Position numbers and translations under genes: made by a program. The notes beneath the pieces were generated by a model that worked only from the letters and a program-made list of their open reading frames with translations, was not told the DNA's origin and did not search any database. Shown here piece by piece: positions 47,902 through 58,884 of a DNA stretch of 64,000 nt. Within the stretch, counting starts at the first letter, position 1. Every line of letters starts with the position of its first letter. Source of the DNA: Lactifluus volemus (taxonomy: Eukaryota > Basidiomycota > Agaricomycetes > Russulales > Russulaceae); assembly GCA_022376515.1 (NCBI GenBank), contig WTXI01000182.1, positions 1 through 64,000 of the forward strand, read 5' to 3'.

Positions 47902-47965
47902 TATAAAAGGACGGTGAGCCCGACCCTCTTACCCCAGTTTTCTCCCCAACTGAATTTCGCTTACC

Positions 47966-48989
47966 ATGTCATCTCCCAAAGTTTGGCTAATTACTGGTGC
48001 AAACTCCGGTATCGGACTTGCGATAGCTCAATGCGTCCTGTCTAAAGGAGACAAGGTGCCATATTTTATCATGTAGAATCACCAGAGGTCTCACCGTTCC
48101 CGTCAGGTTATCGCTGCCGCTCGCAATGCCGCCAAAATCCCACCGTCATTGAGTGGAGCCAAGGCTTACACGCTTGACCCAAGTGCTCCTGAAGCCGACG
48201 TAAAACGCACTGCTAAAGAAGCCCTCAAGATATATGGGCGAATCGACGTCCTCGTCAATAATGCTGGATATTTCAAACCCGGTGCTGTGGAAGAGCTCCG
48301 GTTAGTGCTTTATCATTTCGTTCAGCCCCTCCGAGAGCCTATAACTAATTGCCGCACGATTTAGGCCCGAAGACATCCACGCACAGTACCAGACGAATGT
48401 ATTTGGACCCATCGCGATCATTCAGGCATTGCTGCCTTCATTCCGCGCGCAAGGGTACGGCCACATCCTGAACATATCCTCCATGGCGGGCTTCGTGAGC
48501 CATAGTTTTATCGGGGCTTACAACAGCTCCAAGGCGGCGCTCGACTCGTTCTCGGAGACGCTCGCGCTAGAAGTTGCGCCCTTCGGCGTACGCGTTCACA
48601 CCATCGCGGCAGGTGCTTTCCCAACCAACGTTTTGGTGGCGGCGGCCAAGGAGAACCATGACGATCGCCAGGAAACGACTGGGGTATATACGACGCCCGA
48701 ACAGGTAGTCAGTATGTGGGATGGCGCGCTTTCGTCGCGCATCGCCAACCATCAGATCGGCGATCCCATGAAGTTGGCAGAGCGTCTGTACGAAATCGTC
48801 TACGGGACCGGCCTCGCGCAGGGTCTAGTGGATAACAAAGATTGGGTGCGCGTACCACTCGGCCAAGACTCGGGTACAGGCATTAGGGAAAAGGTAGCAG
48901 CCCTCTCGGCGAGTGTCGAGGCTTATGAGCCAATTTGGAACTCGACGAACATGGATGATGCACGGCTGAAGGAGCAATTTGGTATTTGA
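47966..48989 (+). CDS. Short-chain dehydrogenase/reductase, array copy SDR5
   Basis: Exons 47,966-48,055, 48,107-48,300 and 48,365-48,989 encode 302 residues. It has the TGANSGIG cofactor loop, NNAGYFKPG, NISS and YNSSK. It is closest to SDR4, with a one-residue Ala insertion in the VAAAKEN loop and RPED in place of RFED after the second intron. The 6.26 kb block and unique DNA separate it from SDR4. Confidence 0.9.
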
Positions 48990-49086
48990 GTTGACGAAAC
49001 TACTAAATTCAAACAGAATGACGAACTAGGTAGTATATTACATCTAAGTTGACAGAGAGGATAGCGACGTGAGAAATGAGATATTT

Positions 49087-49650
49087 CATCGGTTTTGTAT
49101 GCCGGGATTGAATCTCTGTTGCATGATAAAATATGAAGTCAAGTGAGAGAGCAAGCTGCACATACGTAGAGACAGCGCCGTGCAGTGCCAAAATTACGAC
49201 CGAATAATCTATTGTTGTAAGAAAATATCGGCGATTGGTTGCATAGGAGAGTAGAGACTGGTACCATCAGGCAAGCGTATATGGAATCAAATAGGATACG
49301 TACCGATTTCATCCTCCTCTGGAGATGATCGTAAGTCATCCAAGTGTTAGCACTGATCTCAGCCGATACTCGCTCATGTCTGACTTGCGACTCAAGCCAT
49401 TTGCACCATCAAATCTCTTGCGAGCCTGTGGAGAGTTCGCGCCATTTCATGGAAGACCGGGAATATCTCAGCTCGCGCGAATCAACAGCCCTACCAGTAG
49501 CGTCCTCGATGAAGAAAGGGACCCCTTGAGGGCGGGTAGCTCTCAATACATGGCCCGCATTCAAGAAGGATTGTGGCACCGTCAGGTTATCGGTGGTGAA
49601 GGGAACCGGCGCAGAAGATAAAAGACAAGTGGTAGGATAGCGTGTTGATA
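49087..49650 (-). pseudogene. Antisense ligase remnant after SDR5 (long)
   Basis: Read backwards it carries ligase exons 1 to about 5: [21 protein letters not shown] is nearly intact as coding sequence (49,455-49,540). Remnants of the EEDE exon and the NPAY exon follow. The ATG region has decayed (TTTTATCTTCTGCGCCGG). It breaks off at the same point inside the ligase as units 0, 1 and 2. Confidence 0.8.
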
Positions 49651-49739
49651 ATCCGTGTGATTCGCGTCGAGCACATGAGCGCCCCAAACGATCATTGGCC
49701 CCACACTATTACTGATTGTGCGCCGCAACTTGAAAATAG

Positions 49740-49890
49740 GTTTACGCGAGAGTTAAAACTCTAATCTCGCATCATCTCAAACTTGAGGCATTCGCCAACT
49801 TGAAGTCACAGTCAGTGCAAGTCATGCAAAACTAAGCATGTTGAGATGAATGAGAAGCAAACCAAGAGCAGGGGTAGAGCGTATGACCAG
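49740..49890. promoter_or_regulatory. Uninterrupted divergent-promoter block; empty site for the 6.26 kb insertion
   Basis: AATAGGTTTACGCGAGAG at 49,736-49,753 is the unbroken form of the sequence split at 39,998/46,261. The shared block with GAGAAGCAAACCAAG follows. At about 49,892 it joins abruptly to SDR6 exon 3. Confidence 0.7.
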
Positions 49891-49891
49891 C

Positions 49892-50365
49892 CTGAGCTCC
49901 AAGGCGGCTCTCGACGCGTTCTCGGAGACGCTCGCGCAGGAACTTGAAGTCGTGCCGTTCGGCGTGCGCGTTCACGTCATCGCGCCAGGCGACCAACTTT
50001 CCGGCGGCGATCGCCGCCATCACGGGACTGGCCAGGACACGACTGCGACGCCCGAGCAGGGACTCAGTTTGATAGAGAGTAATGTGTTTCGCATTACTGT
50101 CCATTAAACTGCGTCCCTGCTCCGCGTTGCGTTGCGCATCGCCAGCCGTCAGATCGGCGATCCCAAGCAATTGGCAGAGCGTCTGTGTGAAATAGTCTCT
50201 GGGACAGGCCTCGCGCAGGGTCTAATGGATAACAACGATTGGGTGCGTGTACCGCTCGGCCCAGACTGGGGTAAGGCAGTAGCCATCTCGGCAAGCGTCG
50301 AGGCCTATGAGCCAATTTGGAAGTAGACGAACATGGACGATACACGGTTGAAGGAGGTACTAGAT
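49892..50365 (+). pseudogene. SDR6: 5'-truncated and broken SDR copy
   Basis: Only the second half of exon 3 is present, starting at the SSKAALDAFSETLAQE motif of the active-site helix, just after the catalytic Tyr. An insertion near 50,080-50,125 adds a TAA stop and shifts the frame. The C-terminal part (MDNNDWVRVPLGP, then SASVEAYEPIWK) ends in an early TAG. It has no promoter, exons 1-2, cofactor loop or catalytic Tyr. The usual SDR 3' flank follows up to about 50,460. Confidence 0.85.
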
Positions 50366-50479
50366 TCAAACATTTGACGAACTAGGTACATTACATATGA
50401 CAACATCATGGACAGAGATCACAGCAAGAAGCACGACGTGAGAACTGAGATAAAGCGGAAAGATACCAGCTTTCTTTTG

Positions 50480-52296
50480 TTACAACAATAATGGTCGCTG
50501 CTCGCCCTCAACGGAAGGTGCAGGGCGTCGGATGATCCCCTTTATTTTATCCACTAGCGCTCTCAAACGCAAAAACGAACCAGTTACGCCACCAGATTCG
50601 CCAAGAGTCCTGCGCAAGATAAGAGCTTGAGTGGCCCAGCCAGCGCCCAGGAGCAACCACACGAAGCCAAACGGAAGGGCGTCACCTCCCCACATGTGCA
50701 GGGTTCGATTCTGGTTGAACGGCCACGCCACACCGACGGTGCGCGTCCAAGACCCAGATCCGAATTGGACTGGCTCTCGTATGCCGTGACCAGCCACTCC
50801 GCTTGCCCCTTCCGCGCCACCATCGCAGAACAACACCATACTTCCTGCTTCCTCGGCTCGCGCTCGCGCTTGCTCCCACATTGCTATACTGACGTCACGG
50901 TGCCATGTCCGCGCGGGCGCCAGGATGACTGTCGGACGCGATTTCAGTGAGGTAAAGATGGATGGACTGGAGAAATCGAGGCAAATAGCAGCAGTAAGGG
51001 AGATGGTCCGGTCGTATGGAGGGGCAGGGGTCCACTTCTTGTGACTTTTACTTCCATGGAGCTCAATCTCGTACAGCTCAGGTTTCTCCTTGGATTCGGT
51101 GAGAGAGAAAGATTCAGCGACTGCACAGGACTGGGTGAGTGCGATGAGGATTCTATAATTGAAGAACACGTACTTGGAACCAAATTGCGCTTGTAAAACT
51201 CTGCTATCAACCCATTTGGCCCAACCAATACCAGTCCATTGCGCCACGCGCCGTCTCGGGAATGTGTCCATCCTGCACTGGGTGGGACAGGTTCTGTAAA
51301 CGTGACACCTACAATGGGACCTTTGATCTCATCTTTTACCCTATTGATGGCACTCTCCCGCTGGGCCGTATTTTCGAACCTCAGTGCACCTTCTGGCCAA
51401 AGGAGAAGACGAGCACCATTATGCTGCCTCGACTCCACAATGAACCTGTCTAAAGGGGTGATTCCATCATCTGGTTGAGATGGATGAGGGAGGACACAGC
51501 CGATAGGGAGAGGGGTGGAGGAAACAGACCAAGGGAAGGTGGGGACGGTGGGTAGGAAGAAAGATGGTAGGGTCAGACCAAGGAGAGCAGTGCCGAGAAG
51601 GAGTGAATGGTAGGTAGTTTTTGGAAACGCGGGTTTGCTTGTCAGTGGTTGGGGATCGGCATCAGAAACAACACTTGGGATCAGGGGCCCGGGTGGTTCA
51701 AAGTCTTCTACAGGCCCAATAAACCATGCACCAACAAGCTCCGCCACCACTATTGCGTATGCGCCGACAAGCCAGTTTATACCCCATGCCCCAAATAATG
51801 GCCTAATCCACTCATAGCTTGCGATACCAGTTACTGGACTCCATGTGACGAGGTGACCAACGGGGCTTGCATGAGAAATGAGTTGCCAGCTGGAGGCCCA
51901 GATGGCCGGGAAAAATGCAATCTTGGCCCAGGGTATGTTCAAGCGAAGGCTGAAACGGTCCAATAATACGATGCTAAATGCTACAGTAGATGATAGAGAT
52001 GATAATATCCATAGGGAAATGATGGAAAGGGGGGTTGATGAAAGGGCATGTATCGAAGGGAGGATGTGGGAAAGGGTCGAGGCAATAGAAACACCTAAGA
52101 GTGTCCCTAAAATTGCTCTAGGAGCATGAGGACGACGGATGCTAAAGCGAGTATAGACTAGCAAAGTCGCAACAAGGAATATCAAAGGAATAAATGATGG
52201 GGTAGGGGAGAGGGCGATGAGAGCCAATGTTGAGGAGATGGCAGGAAATATCACGTTTGGTCGGTCCATGAATACGAGCTGCCTCAAATCGGCCAT
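50480..52296 (-). CDS. Membrane carbon-nitrogen hydrolase, apolipoprotein N-acyltransferase-like
   Basis: Two exons (52,296-51,174 and 51,120-50,480) with the intron GTACGT...GTGCAG give about 587 residues. The N-terminal 250 residues hold several hydrophobic segments (for example IFPAISSTLALIAL and FIPLIFLVATLLVY). A nitrilase-fold domain follows with the expected Glu-Lys-Cys triad: Glu in LLLWPEGAL, Lys in EFYKRNLVP, Cys in AAICLDFSS. A final hydrophobic segment lies near the C-terminus. The order (membrane part, then CN-hydrolase, then one helix) is that of bacterial Lnt, which acylates lipoproteins. Fungi lack classical lipoproteins of that kind, so the substrate is open. The open frame continues upstream without ATG, and ATG 52,296 is chosen as the first Met. 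Confidence 0.8.
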
Positions 52297-53109
52297 TTGA
52301 GCAAGGCTGTCTGTCAAAGAGCGTATGTGAGCTTTTAAGGGCGAGAGAGTACTGCGCGGCGCAGCCAAGGAACACGAACGTTGACTATCTTGACTGCCAG
52401 TTGGTTGGCACTGCGGACTTGGCCGATTATCGATTAGCGCACACACGCCTGCGCTGCTACTAGTACCACTATGGTCAAAACACGAACAACGCGTCCTCAG
52501 CTAAACCCGAATTCTACGTATCCAGGTTCGGTCTGATAGCCGAAATTGCGCATCAGCGTTTATTAACGCTTATCATGAGTGGCCTTGTCAGGAACATACA
52601 CCTTGGTTTGCTTGTCGTTCATGTCAACACGCGTTAAAGAATCGGTGTCTGCATGACTTGTACCACCAATATACTGCCGTGACTATGACTTGGCGAACAC
52701 CTTATAGTTTCCTCGAGATGTGCGTACTCGATTAGGATTCGGCCCATATCTTTATGGGCTTAGCCGGGTGCCCCTTTTCATCGTCCACGGATGGTTACCG
52801 CTCTGATCTCTAACCCCCCATCTCCTCCCGGTCCGAAAATCTGATTCCTGTCCGAGTTCAAGTTTCTGATGAACCATTTGCGGCGACAAATTTTATTTCT
52901 AGACTGCCGGGCTTTCTGTGGGGTCAACGTTTGCTTCAATTGGGGCGCTCCTGTGCTCGGCACGCCTCGCGTATTATCACAGCACAACTGGAATCCATCA
53001 TGTACCTAATGTAAATTGCCGTCAACTTACCCCTTGTTCTTGAGCCTATAAAATCTCCCCAATCCCACCCGACTATCCACATCCCGCTTGTCTTTTATCT
53101 CACCAAGAC
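52297..53109. promoter_or_regulatory. Divergent region between the CN-hydrolase gene and ligase 1
   Basis: About 52,560-52,720 is the reverse complement of the block found upstream of the SDR genes (32,130-32,240; 46,384-46,470; 49,790-49,870). In the ancestral unit an SDR should start on the other side of it. Here the CN-hydrolase gene takes that place. CCTATAAAATCTCC near 53,044 is a TATA-like element for the ligase. Confidence 0.6.
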
Positions 53110-55753
53110 ATGTCCGAACTCGTCTCGTCTGAGCCGATTCCCTTCATCCCCGATAACCTGACGATCCCACAGTTCTTCTTCGATACGGACCATGTATTGA
53201 GAGCCACCCGCCCTCAAGGGGTCCCTTTCTTCATCGAGGACGCTACTGGTAGAGCCGTTGATTCGCGCGAGGTGAGCCATGCCCAGTCTTCCATGAATTG
53301 GCGCGAACTCTCCACAGGCTTGCAAACGAGTTGATGGTCTCGCAAATGGCTTGAGTCGCAAGTGGGATATAAGTGAGTGTCGGCTGAGATTAGCGCTAAC
53401 ACCTGGATGACTTACGATCATCTCCAGAGGAGGATGAAGTTGGTACGTATCTTATTTGTTTCCATCCACGTCTGCCTGATGGCCTCTAGTGTGTCTCTAC
53501 TCTCCTAACCACGTGGGTGAGCACATCTCTTATATTCATGCGACCAATCGCCAATATATTCTTAATAGACTATGCGGTCGTATTCTGGGCGCTACACAGG
53601 CTCGGCGCTGTCTCTACGTATGTGCGGCATGCTCTGTCACCTGACTTCACGTTTTATCGTGCAACTAGAAATTCAAACCCGGCATATACAGTTGATGAAC
53701 TTGTTCATCATCTTAGGCTTACTAGGACTACCACTATCATCGTCCATACCCAGTTCTTGCAGAATGCAGCGCAGGCCTGTAAAGAGGTCGGTCTTCCCCC
53801 GGAGCGGATCGTAATCATAGATCAAACTACATTCGATGCTCCTCACATAACTGTTGAGCAGCTTATCCATGACGGTTTGAGCCATAACGCGAACTTCGTG
53901 GAGCGTAAACTTGGCGAAGGTGAAGCAAAGACTAAGATTGCTTTCCTTTGTCTCTCGAGTGGCACAACTGGTCCCCCAAAGGTAGCGCCTCAAATTCTTT
54001 AGAACTTCACAAGCTAAAGGGTGATTCCTAGGCGGTTGCGATTCCCCACTACTCGGTTATCGCGAACACACTTCAGATTCGGGCGCACAATTACGCAGTG
54101 GAGATGAAAGAGAGTATACCTCAAGACAAGTGGAGGTTCCGGCCGGGCGATATCATCACAGGCTGTGCGTCTTCCTTCTCTCTTTACGCCGCATGTCTCA
54201 TGTTATCTACGTCCGTCAGTTCTACCATTCTTCCGTGAGCTTCCCTATACATGTATCCATTCCGCATCTATTCTGATATGGGTTACCAGACACGTTTGGT
54301 ATAATTCTGAATGTAGGCTGTCCCATGGAATGAGCTTCAAAGTTGTTTCGATTCGCTAACTGTAATAATCGTAACCTAGGTTCATGTCATGTTGTACTCT
54401 GGCGTTAGTCTTCCTTTCTTTTCAAGGGCGAACGTTTCAAAGCTGACCCACTTGTAGATGGCGGTTGTCATTATTCCCAAGTTTGGCTGGCCTAGCTTCT
54501 TAGAAAGCGTGAGACGCCATAAGATCACTCACCTTCTGTTGGTTTTCTAGTTTTCTTTCCTTGAATATTTACCTAAATAGATCTTGTAAGGGTTGTTCCG
54601 CCTATGGTCGTCCTGCTTTGCAAAGTACGTATCTCATCTTGAAGCGAGAGACAGGCGTATCATACCATCAACAGCATCCTGCGACTAAGGACTACGAAGC
54701 GGAACTGAAGAATATTCGTTTCTGCTTCAGTGGAGCCGCGCCTCTTTCCCCCGAGTTAGCCAATCAACTCATTAACGTTCTACCCAATGCAAGCGTCGGA
54801 CAAGGATACGGTTTGTTAAACCCTGCCGATCTGTGCATCTAGTGCTCAACCAAATCCATGTCAGGCATGACGGAAACCGCCACTGCGGTTACCATGACCC
54901 CTGCACTCGAGAAGGTCGGAAAGCCAGGCAGTGCTGGCGTTGCAGTTCCCGGTGTTAGATTACGGATCGTCAAGGAAGATGGCTCGCTTGCGAAGCCCGG
55001 CGAACGAGGTGAACTTATTGTCAAGAGTCCATCCAATGCGCTCCGATACTGGGAAAATCCGAAGGCGTAAGTGCCTCACATGTGTTACTTTACAACGTGG
55101 TGTAATAGTTGTGCTCAGAACTGCAGAGACATTCCTGGAAGACGGGTGAGTGAGCACAGTAGCGGAGATCGACGACTTCGCTGACACTGACACCTCGAAT
55201 TTGTAGATGGATCCGCACTGGTGATGAGGTGGAGTTTGATTCCGAGGGCAACATCTACGTCGTCGACCGTCTCAAGGTGGTGTGGCCTTGTCATGAGAAG
55301 GATCGACTCTGATTATTCCCGTGTCTATAGGAATTGATAAAGGTCTGCGGCTTCCAAGTTTCCCCTGCGGAACTAGAGGGGCACCTTCTAAGTCACCCCG
55401 ACGTCGCCGATGTATGCGTTGTCCCGGTATTGGACGAATTCAGTGGCGAGTTGCCACTCGCATACGTCGTGTTACACCCGCAGGCCGCAGTGTGCGCTTC
55501 TTCGAGCATAGACCGAGCGGAAGAGATCAAGACAGAGCTCTCCAAGGTGAGACTTACTGTGAACCGGTCCACAGCAGCGTTTTGACTATTGCCGTAGTAC
55601 GTATCCGACGTGAAGGCCCAGTACAAGTGGTTGAAAGGTGGCGTCGAATTCATCGATGCCATTCCTAAGAACCCTAGTGGGAAATTACTCCGCCGTGTAC
55701 TCCGCGAGAAGGCGAGGGCCGACCGCGCTGCTACTGAGAAGGCGATGGCGTAG
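53110..55753 (+). CDS. 4-coumarate:CoA-ligase-like acyl-AMP synthetase, ligase 1
   Basis: About 18 small exons splice in frame from ATG 53,110 to TAG 55,751-55,753, giving roughly 570 residues. The adenylate-forming signature is present: the P-loop [10 protein letters not shown] at about 53,955-53,985, [17 protein letters not shown], the hinge region [20 protein letters not shown], and the C-terminal catalytic Lys in [11 protein letters not shown]. The enzyme should activate a carboxylic acid with ATP and transfer it to CoA. The acid cannot be told from the sequence. The first five exons are the parent of the antisense remnants in the SDR array. Introns are about 45-65 bp, and several split the conserved motifs. 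Confidence 0.92.
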
Positions 55754-56073
55754 GCTTTAGCATCCTGGTCGCAGCCGTATTTTTACCTTTTGGTAGTTGA
55801 TACAGGAATTATAACTCATAGAATCGTATCTGTACCTGTAACGGTAATCGGCCAATTAATGGTCCAAAAAATCGCGCGACGACGGCAGGGTGAGAAATCT
55901 GTGGAGACTTCTCTAGGCGGCCCCAATCTATGATTCTTCCTCCTGAATCCTCCATGAAGTGGCGAGGGGATTCCATCTCAGACATGCGCGCATGTGCGGA
56001 GTTGGATGTCCACCACCTTAGTCATTAACACTTCAGTTTGTGGCCCCTGTCCCCGGCCACGTTGCTTGCTGCC
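55754..56073. other. Intergenic stretch, nothing recognised
   Basis: About 320 bp between ligase 1 and the DUF2235 gene, both on the plus strand. No repeat from elsewhere in the window. Confidence 0.5.
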
Positions 56074-57603
56074 ATGCAAAGCGCAAACCCCGACAATCCT
56101 CGAAAACTTATTTTGTGCTTTGATGGCTTAACCGAAGATGTGCGTGCTTACCTGGAACGGGTATAGTACACTTTTAAAACATTGAACAGCAATCAAACAT
56201 CTTCAAATTGTCCACACTTTTTAAGCAGACCAATCAGCAGTTGTGCTACTATCAAGTGAGCAAACTTTTTCTCATTGAACTCTGTCTTTATGTTTCACAG
56301 ACAGGATATGGGACATGCTCTGAGTTCGCGTCCGAGTCTGAGTCAAGCATAATCTCCCCACTCCTTAAGTTGGTTGCAGACAGATTGGACAAGGGCTTCG
56401 ACTGCTACTTTCGTTTGCACCTCTCGGATGGTTATAAGTTCCTTGTGCAAAACTACCGCACTGGGGACAAAATTTTGTTATTTGGTACATTTTGATACAC
56501 TCAGGCTTTTGGCTCCAAGAAATTCACACATTAGCAGGTTTCTCTCGTGGTGCTTATGTTGCCCGAGCTTTAGCAGGATTGTTGTTCAAGGTCTTTTCTG
56601 CTCCATGCCACACATTGAACCCCGCTGTTAAATATTCCCGGCACAGATTGGCTTACTCAAAGCACACAATGTCAAGCATATTCCCCTTGCATATGAACTG
56701 TACAAATCCAGAAATAATTTAGTGATTGCAACGGCATTCAAGATGAGTTTCTGTGATCCGGTGGCTATTGACTTCATTGGAGTCTGGTAAGCATTAGGTG
56801 TTCTTCTATGGATTGCAGAGTGAGGCTGCTAAGATCTCATTTGATTGATTAACCCAGGGAGACAGTCAGAAGCATTGGGGTTGATGCCATGCTGGGCGAA
56901 ACTTTGCCATTTGCAGATGGAAATGTAATGATTCGAGTGTTTAGACAGGCATTAGCTCTTGATGAAGTGAGTGTCTGGCATTTCCCTAATTGATAGGGTG
57001 AAATGTGTCCCTTTCTGCTGACATCCATTCTGATTTTTGCTTTGTAGCATTGTATTAACTGGAAGTCTCCAACTCTGAATCACCTAACTCCCCTCTTCTT
57101 TGATCAGCAAAAAATTGCCAGTGAGAAATGGATTGAGGAACAGGCTAGTCTATATTCAGAGCAGAATCATAGATTGGTTCATGCCAGGACAGGTGAAAGT
57201 CTTGTTACAGATGTGAAGGAGGTGTGGTTTGTTGGGACCCATGTTGGTCTGTCTACTGCAATTCTTCCACCTTTTGTGTATGCTAATGATAGTAGATGTG
57301 GGTGGAGGTCCAATGCACCACAATTGTAGCCATGTCCTGTCCAACATTTCGCTCCGTTGGATGATCCGGGAGCTTGTGGTGGCAGGTTACCATGATCTGT
57401 TCCAAACAGGGACAAAAAGTGTCCAACCAAGAATCCATATCCCACCAGCCACGATCACGGTGCAAAGTAATCACACAGACACACTGAATGATTACGCAGG
57501 CGCACTGGACACCGATGACCTCAGGCAGAATATGAACATTAACTTTGACAAGTGGGTTCCAATCCTCTTGAAGAGAGCTCTGAGTGTCGTTGACCATGCA
57601 TAA
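56074..57603 (+). CDS. DUF2235 alpha/beta-hydrolase-like protein
   Basis: About eight exons joined by short introns encode some 390 residues. The family start LILCFDG is followed by LTED where members usually have TxN. The QQLCYYQ motif comes next, then the NYRTGDKILLFGFSRGAYVARALAG block carrying the GxSxG nucleophile elbow. The VWFVGTHVDVGGG block and LSNISLRWMIRE follow near the end. The family includes fungal proteins of unknown role and bacterial type VI secretion phospholipases. Several usually conserved positions differ (FDGL for FDGT, YQTGYGT for YQPGxGT), so activity is uncertain. Splicing restores one frame throughout. Confidence 0.75.
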
Positions 57604-58501
57604 CAGCCCCCAATGTCGTAACAGACGATCCACACAACACAATCCCATGTTCCATAGGAGCGTTTCAACCTACATGGGAAAACACCCATCGTATAAACCT
57701 AGGGCGACATTTGTTCGAGGCACGGAGCGTTATGTCTTTTGAGCACTTTAACCTCACTTGGACCATGACCACTTTACGATATCGCTTTTATTCCATCGTG
57801 GACATTTCCCTTTCCTTCGATAGTTACCTAGCTTCAAGTTGGTGGGCATCGCTGCACACTTGATCGCCACACTGCGCAGCATTATCGTGAACGCCTGCTC
57901 CTGAATCGTTTTTCATCTCAGCTCATTTATTTTTTTCTCCTTTTAGCCCTTGATATGTTTTTCTGAACGCATTCGTAGTGTACATTCAAGGCAACGGACT
58001 CGAGAATATATTTGCGCTGAGTAAAGAAGTGTGTTCAGGCTGTCTGCTTGTCATCATCATCGCCCACCACGATTGAGTTCTTGTTGGGTACGGTTAAAGT
58101 AGGTCAATTCTCGGCGTGCACTGGGAAAGTCCAGCCTGAGTAAGTTCACGTCGCGTGACGGTACCAGCTGCGAGAACTTGAGTACAAAGCTCACTTCTTG
58201 CCAAAAGTTATGAAAAAAAAAAGGGCACGACGCATGGCACAGTTCAAGAGAGGCGGACAGTGTGAGTTCAATGTAGGCGTAGCGCAAAGCTTGAAGCTTA
58301 ACGTCGTGCTACCTGGTGCGAGGCAACACAGCCCAGGGCCCAAGTCATAGAGAATTGATCGTGGCGCGGGGAGACACATTATCAGGACCGCAAAAAGGAT
58401 TTGAGGTTGTAAGCCTGGTGGTCAAAGGTCATGGATAATCGTGGCATCACTAGAGCTGAGGAGGGGAAAAGCATAAGGCCGAGACGAGCGAAAGAAGGAA
58501 G
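57604..58501. other. Intergenic region, no gene recognised
   Basis: Contains an A run near 58,211 and scattered short open stretches with no coding character. Confidence 0.5.
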
Positions 58502-58765
58502 ATGTTTCTGCGGACAGCGGTCATGCTGATGGTCACAGCCTACGCAGCTCCCATTCTCGTTACTGCCGCCGTGCCAGGAGGGCCGGAGCCTACGATAATG
58601 CCCTGTGTAAACATTACAAAACTTACGCTAGAAGTCCTATGTTCGACTCGGACAAACCCATTGACCCGACCCATCTCTTGCGCTTACTTGCCCACACATC
58701 GCAATATCGATGAACAGTTTCAGTTACTACGTAATGACTGGGACATCGACCTAATTTGTCAGTGA
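58502..58765 (+). CDS. Possible small secreted protein, 87 residues
   Basis: Starts at an ATG with a hydrophobic stretch (AVMLMVTAYAAPILVTAAV) that could be a signal peptide, then a mature part with four Cys. No intron. A second frame across 58,640-58,710 is also open and hydrophobic-patterned, so the reading is not secure. It lies just upstream of MED7 and could be part of that gene's leader. Low confidence. Confidence 0.25.
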   Translation: MFLRTAVMLMVTAYAAPILVTAAVPGGPEPTIMPCVNITKLTLEVLCSTRTNPLTRPISCAYLPTHRNIDEQFQLLRNDWDIDLICQ

Positions 58766-58884
58766 ATGGAGGAGGAGCGTGAAGAGGCGTTTTATCCTCC
58801 TAGGCCTTCCTCTTTGGGCGTCAGACCCCTCGCGCATTACTAAGCGTCTGCCAGTGGCGATCGCATTCTCCTCGGTTCAAAGCC

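Noticed and set aside
31311..50460. A complete biosynthetic gene cluster with a core synthase
   Set aside because: I found SDR and ligase genes but no polyketide synthase, nonribosomal peptide synthetase or terpene synthase in the window, so a defined pathway cannot be claimed.
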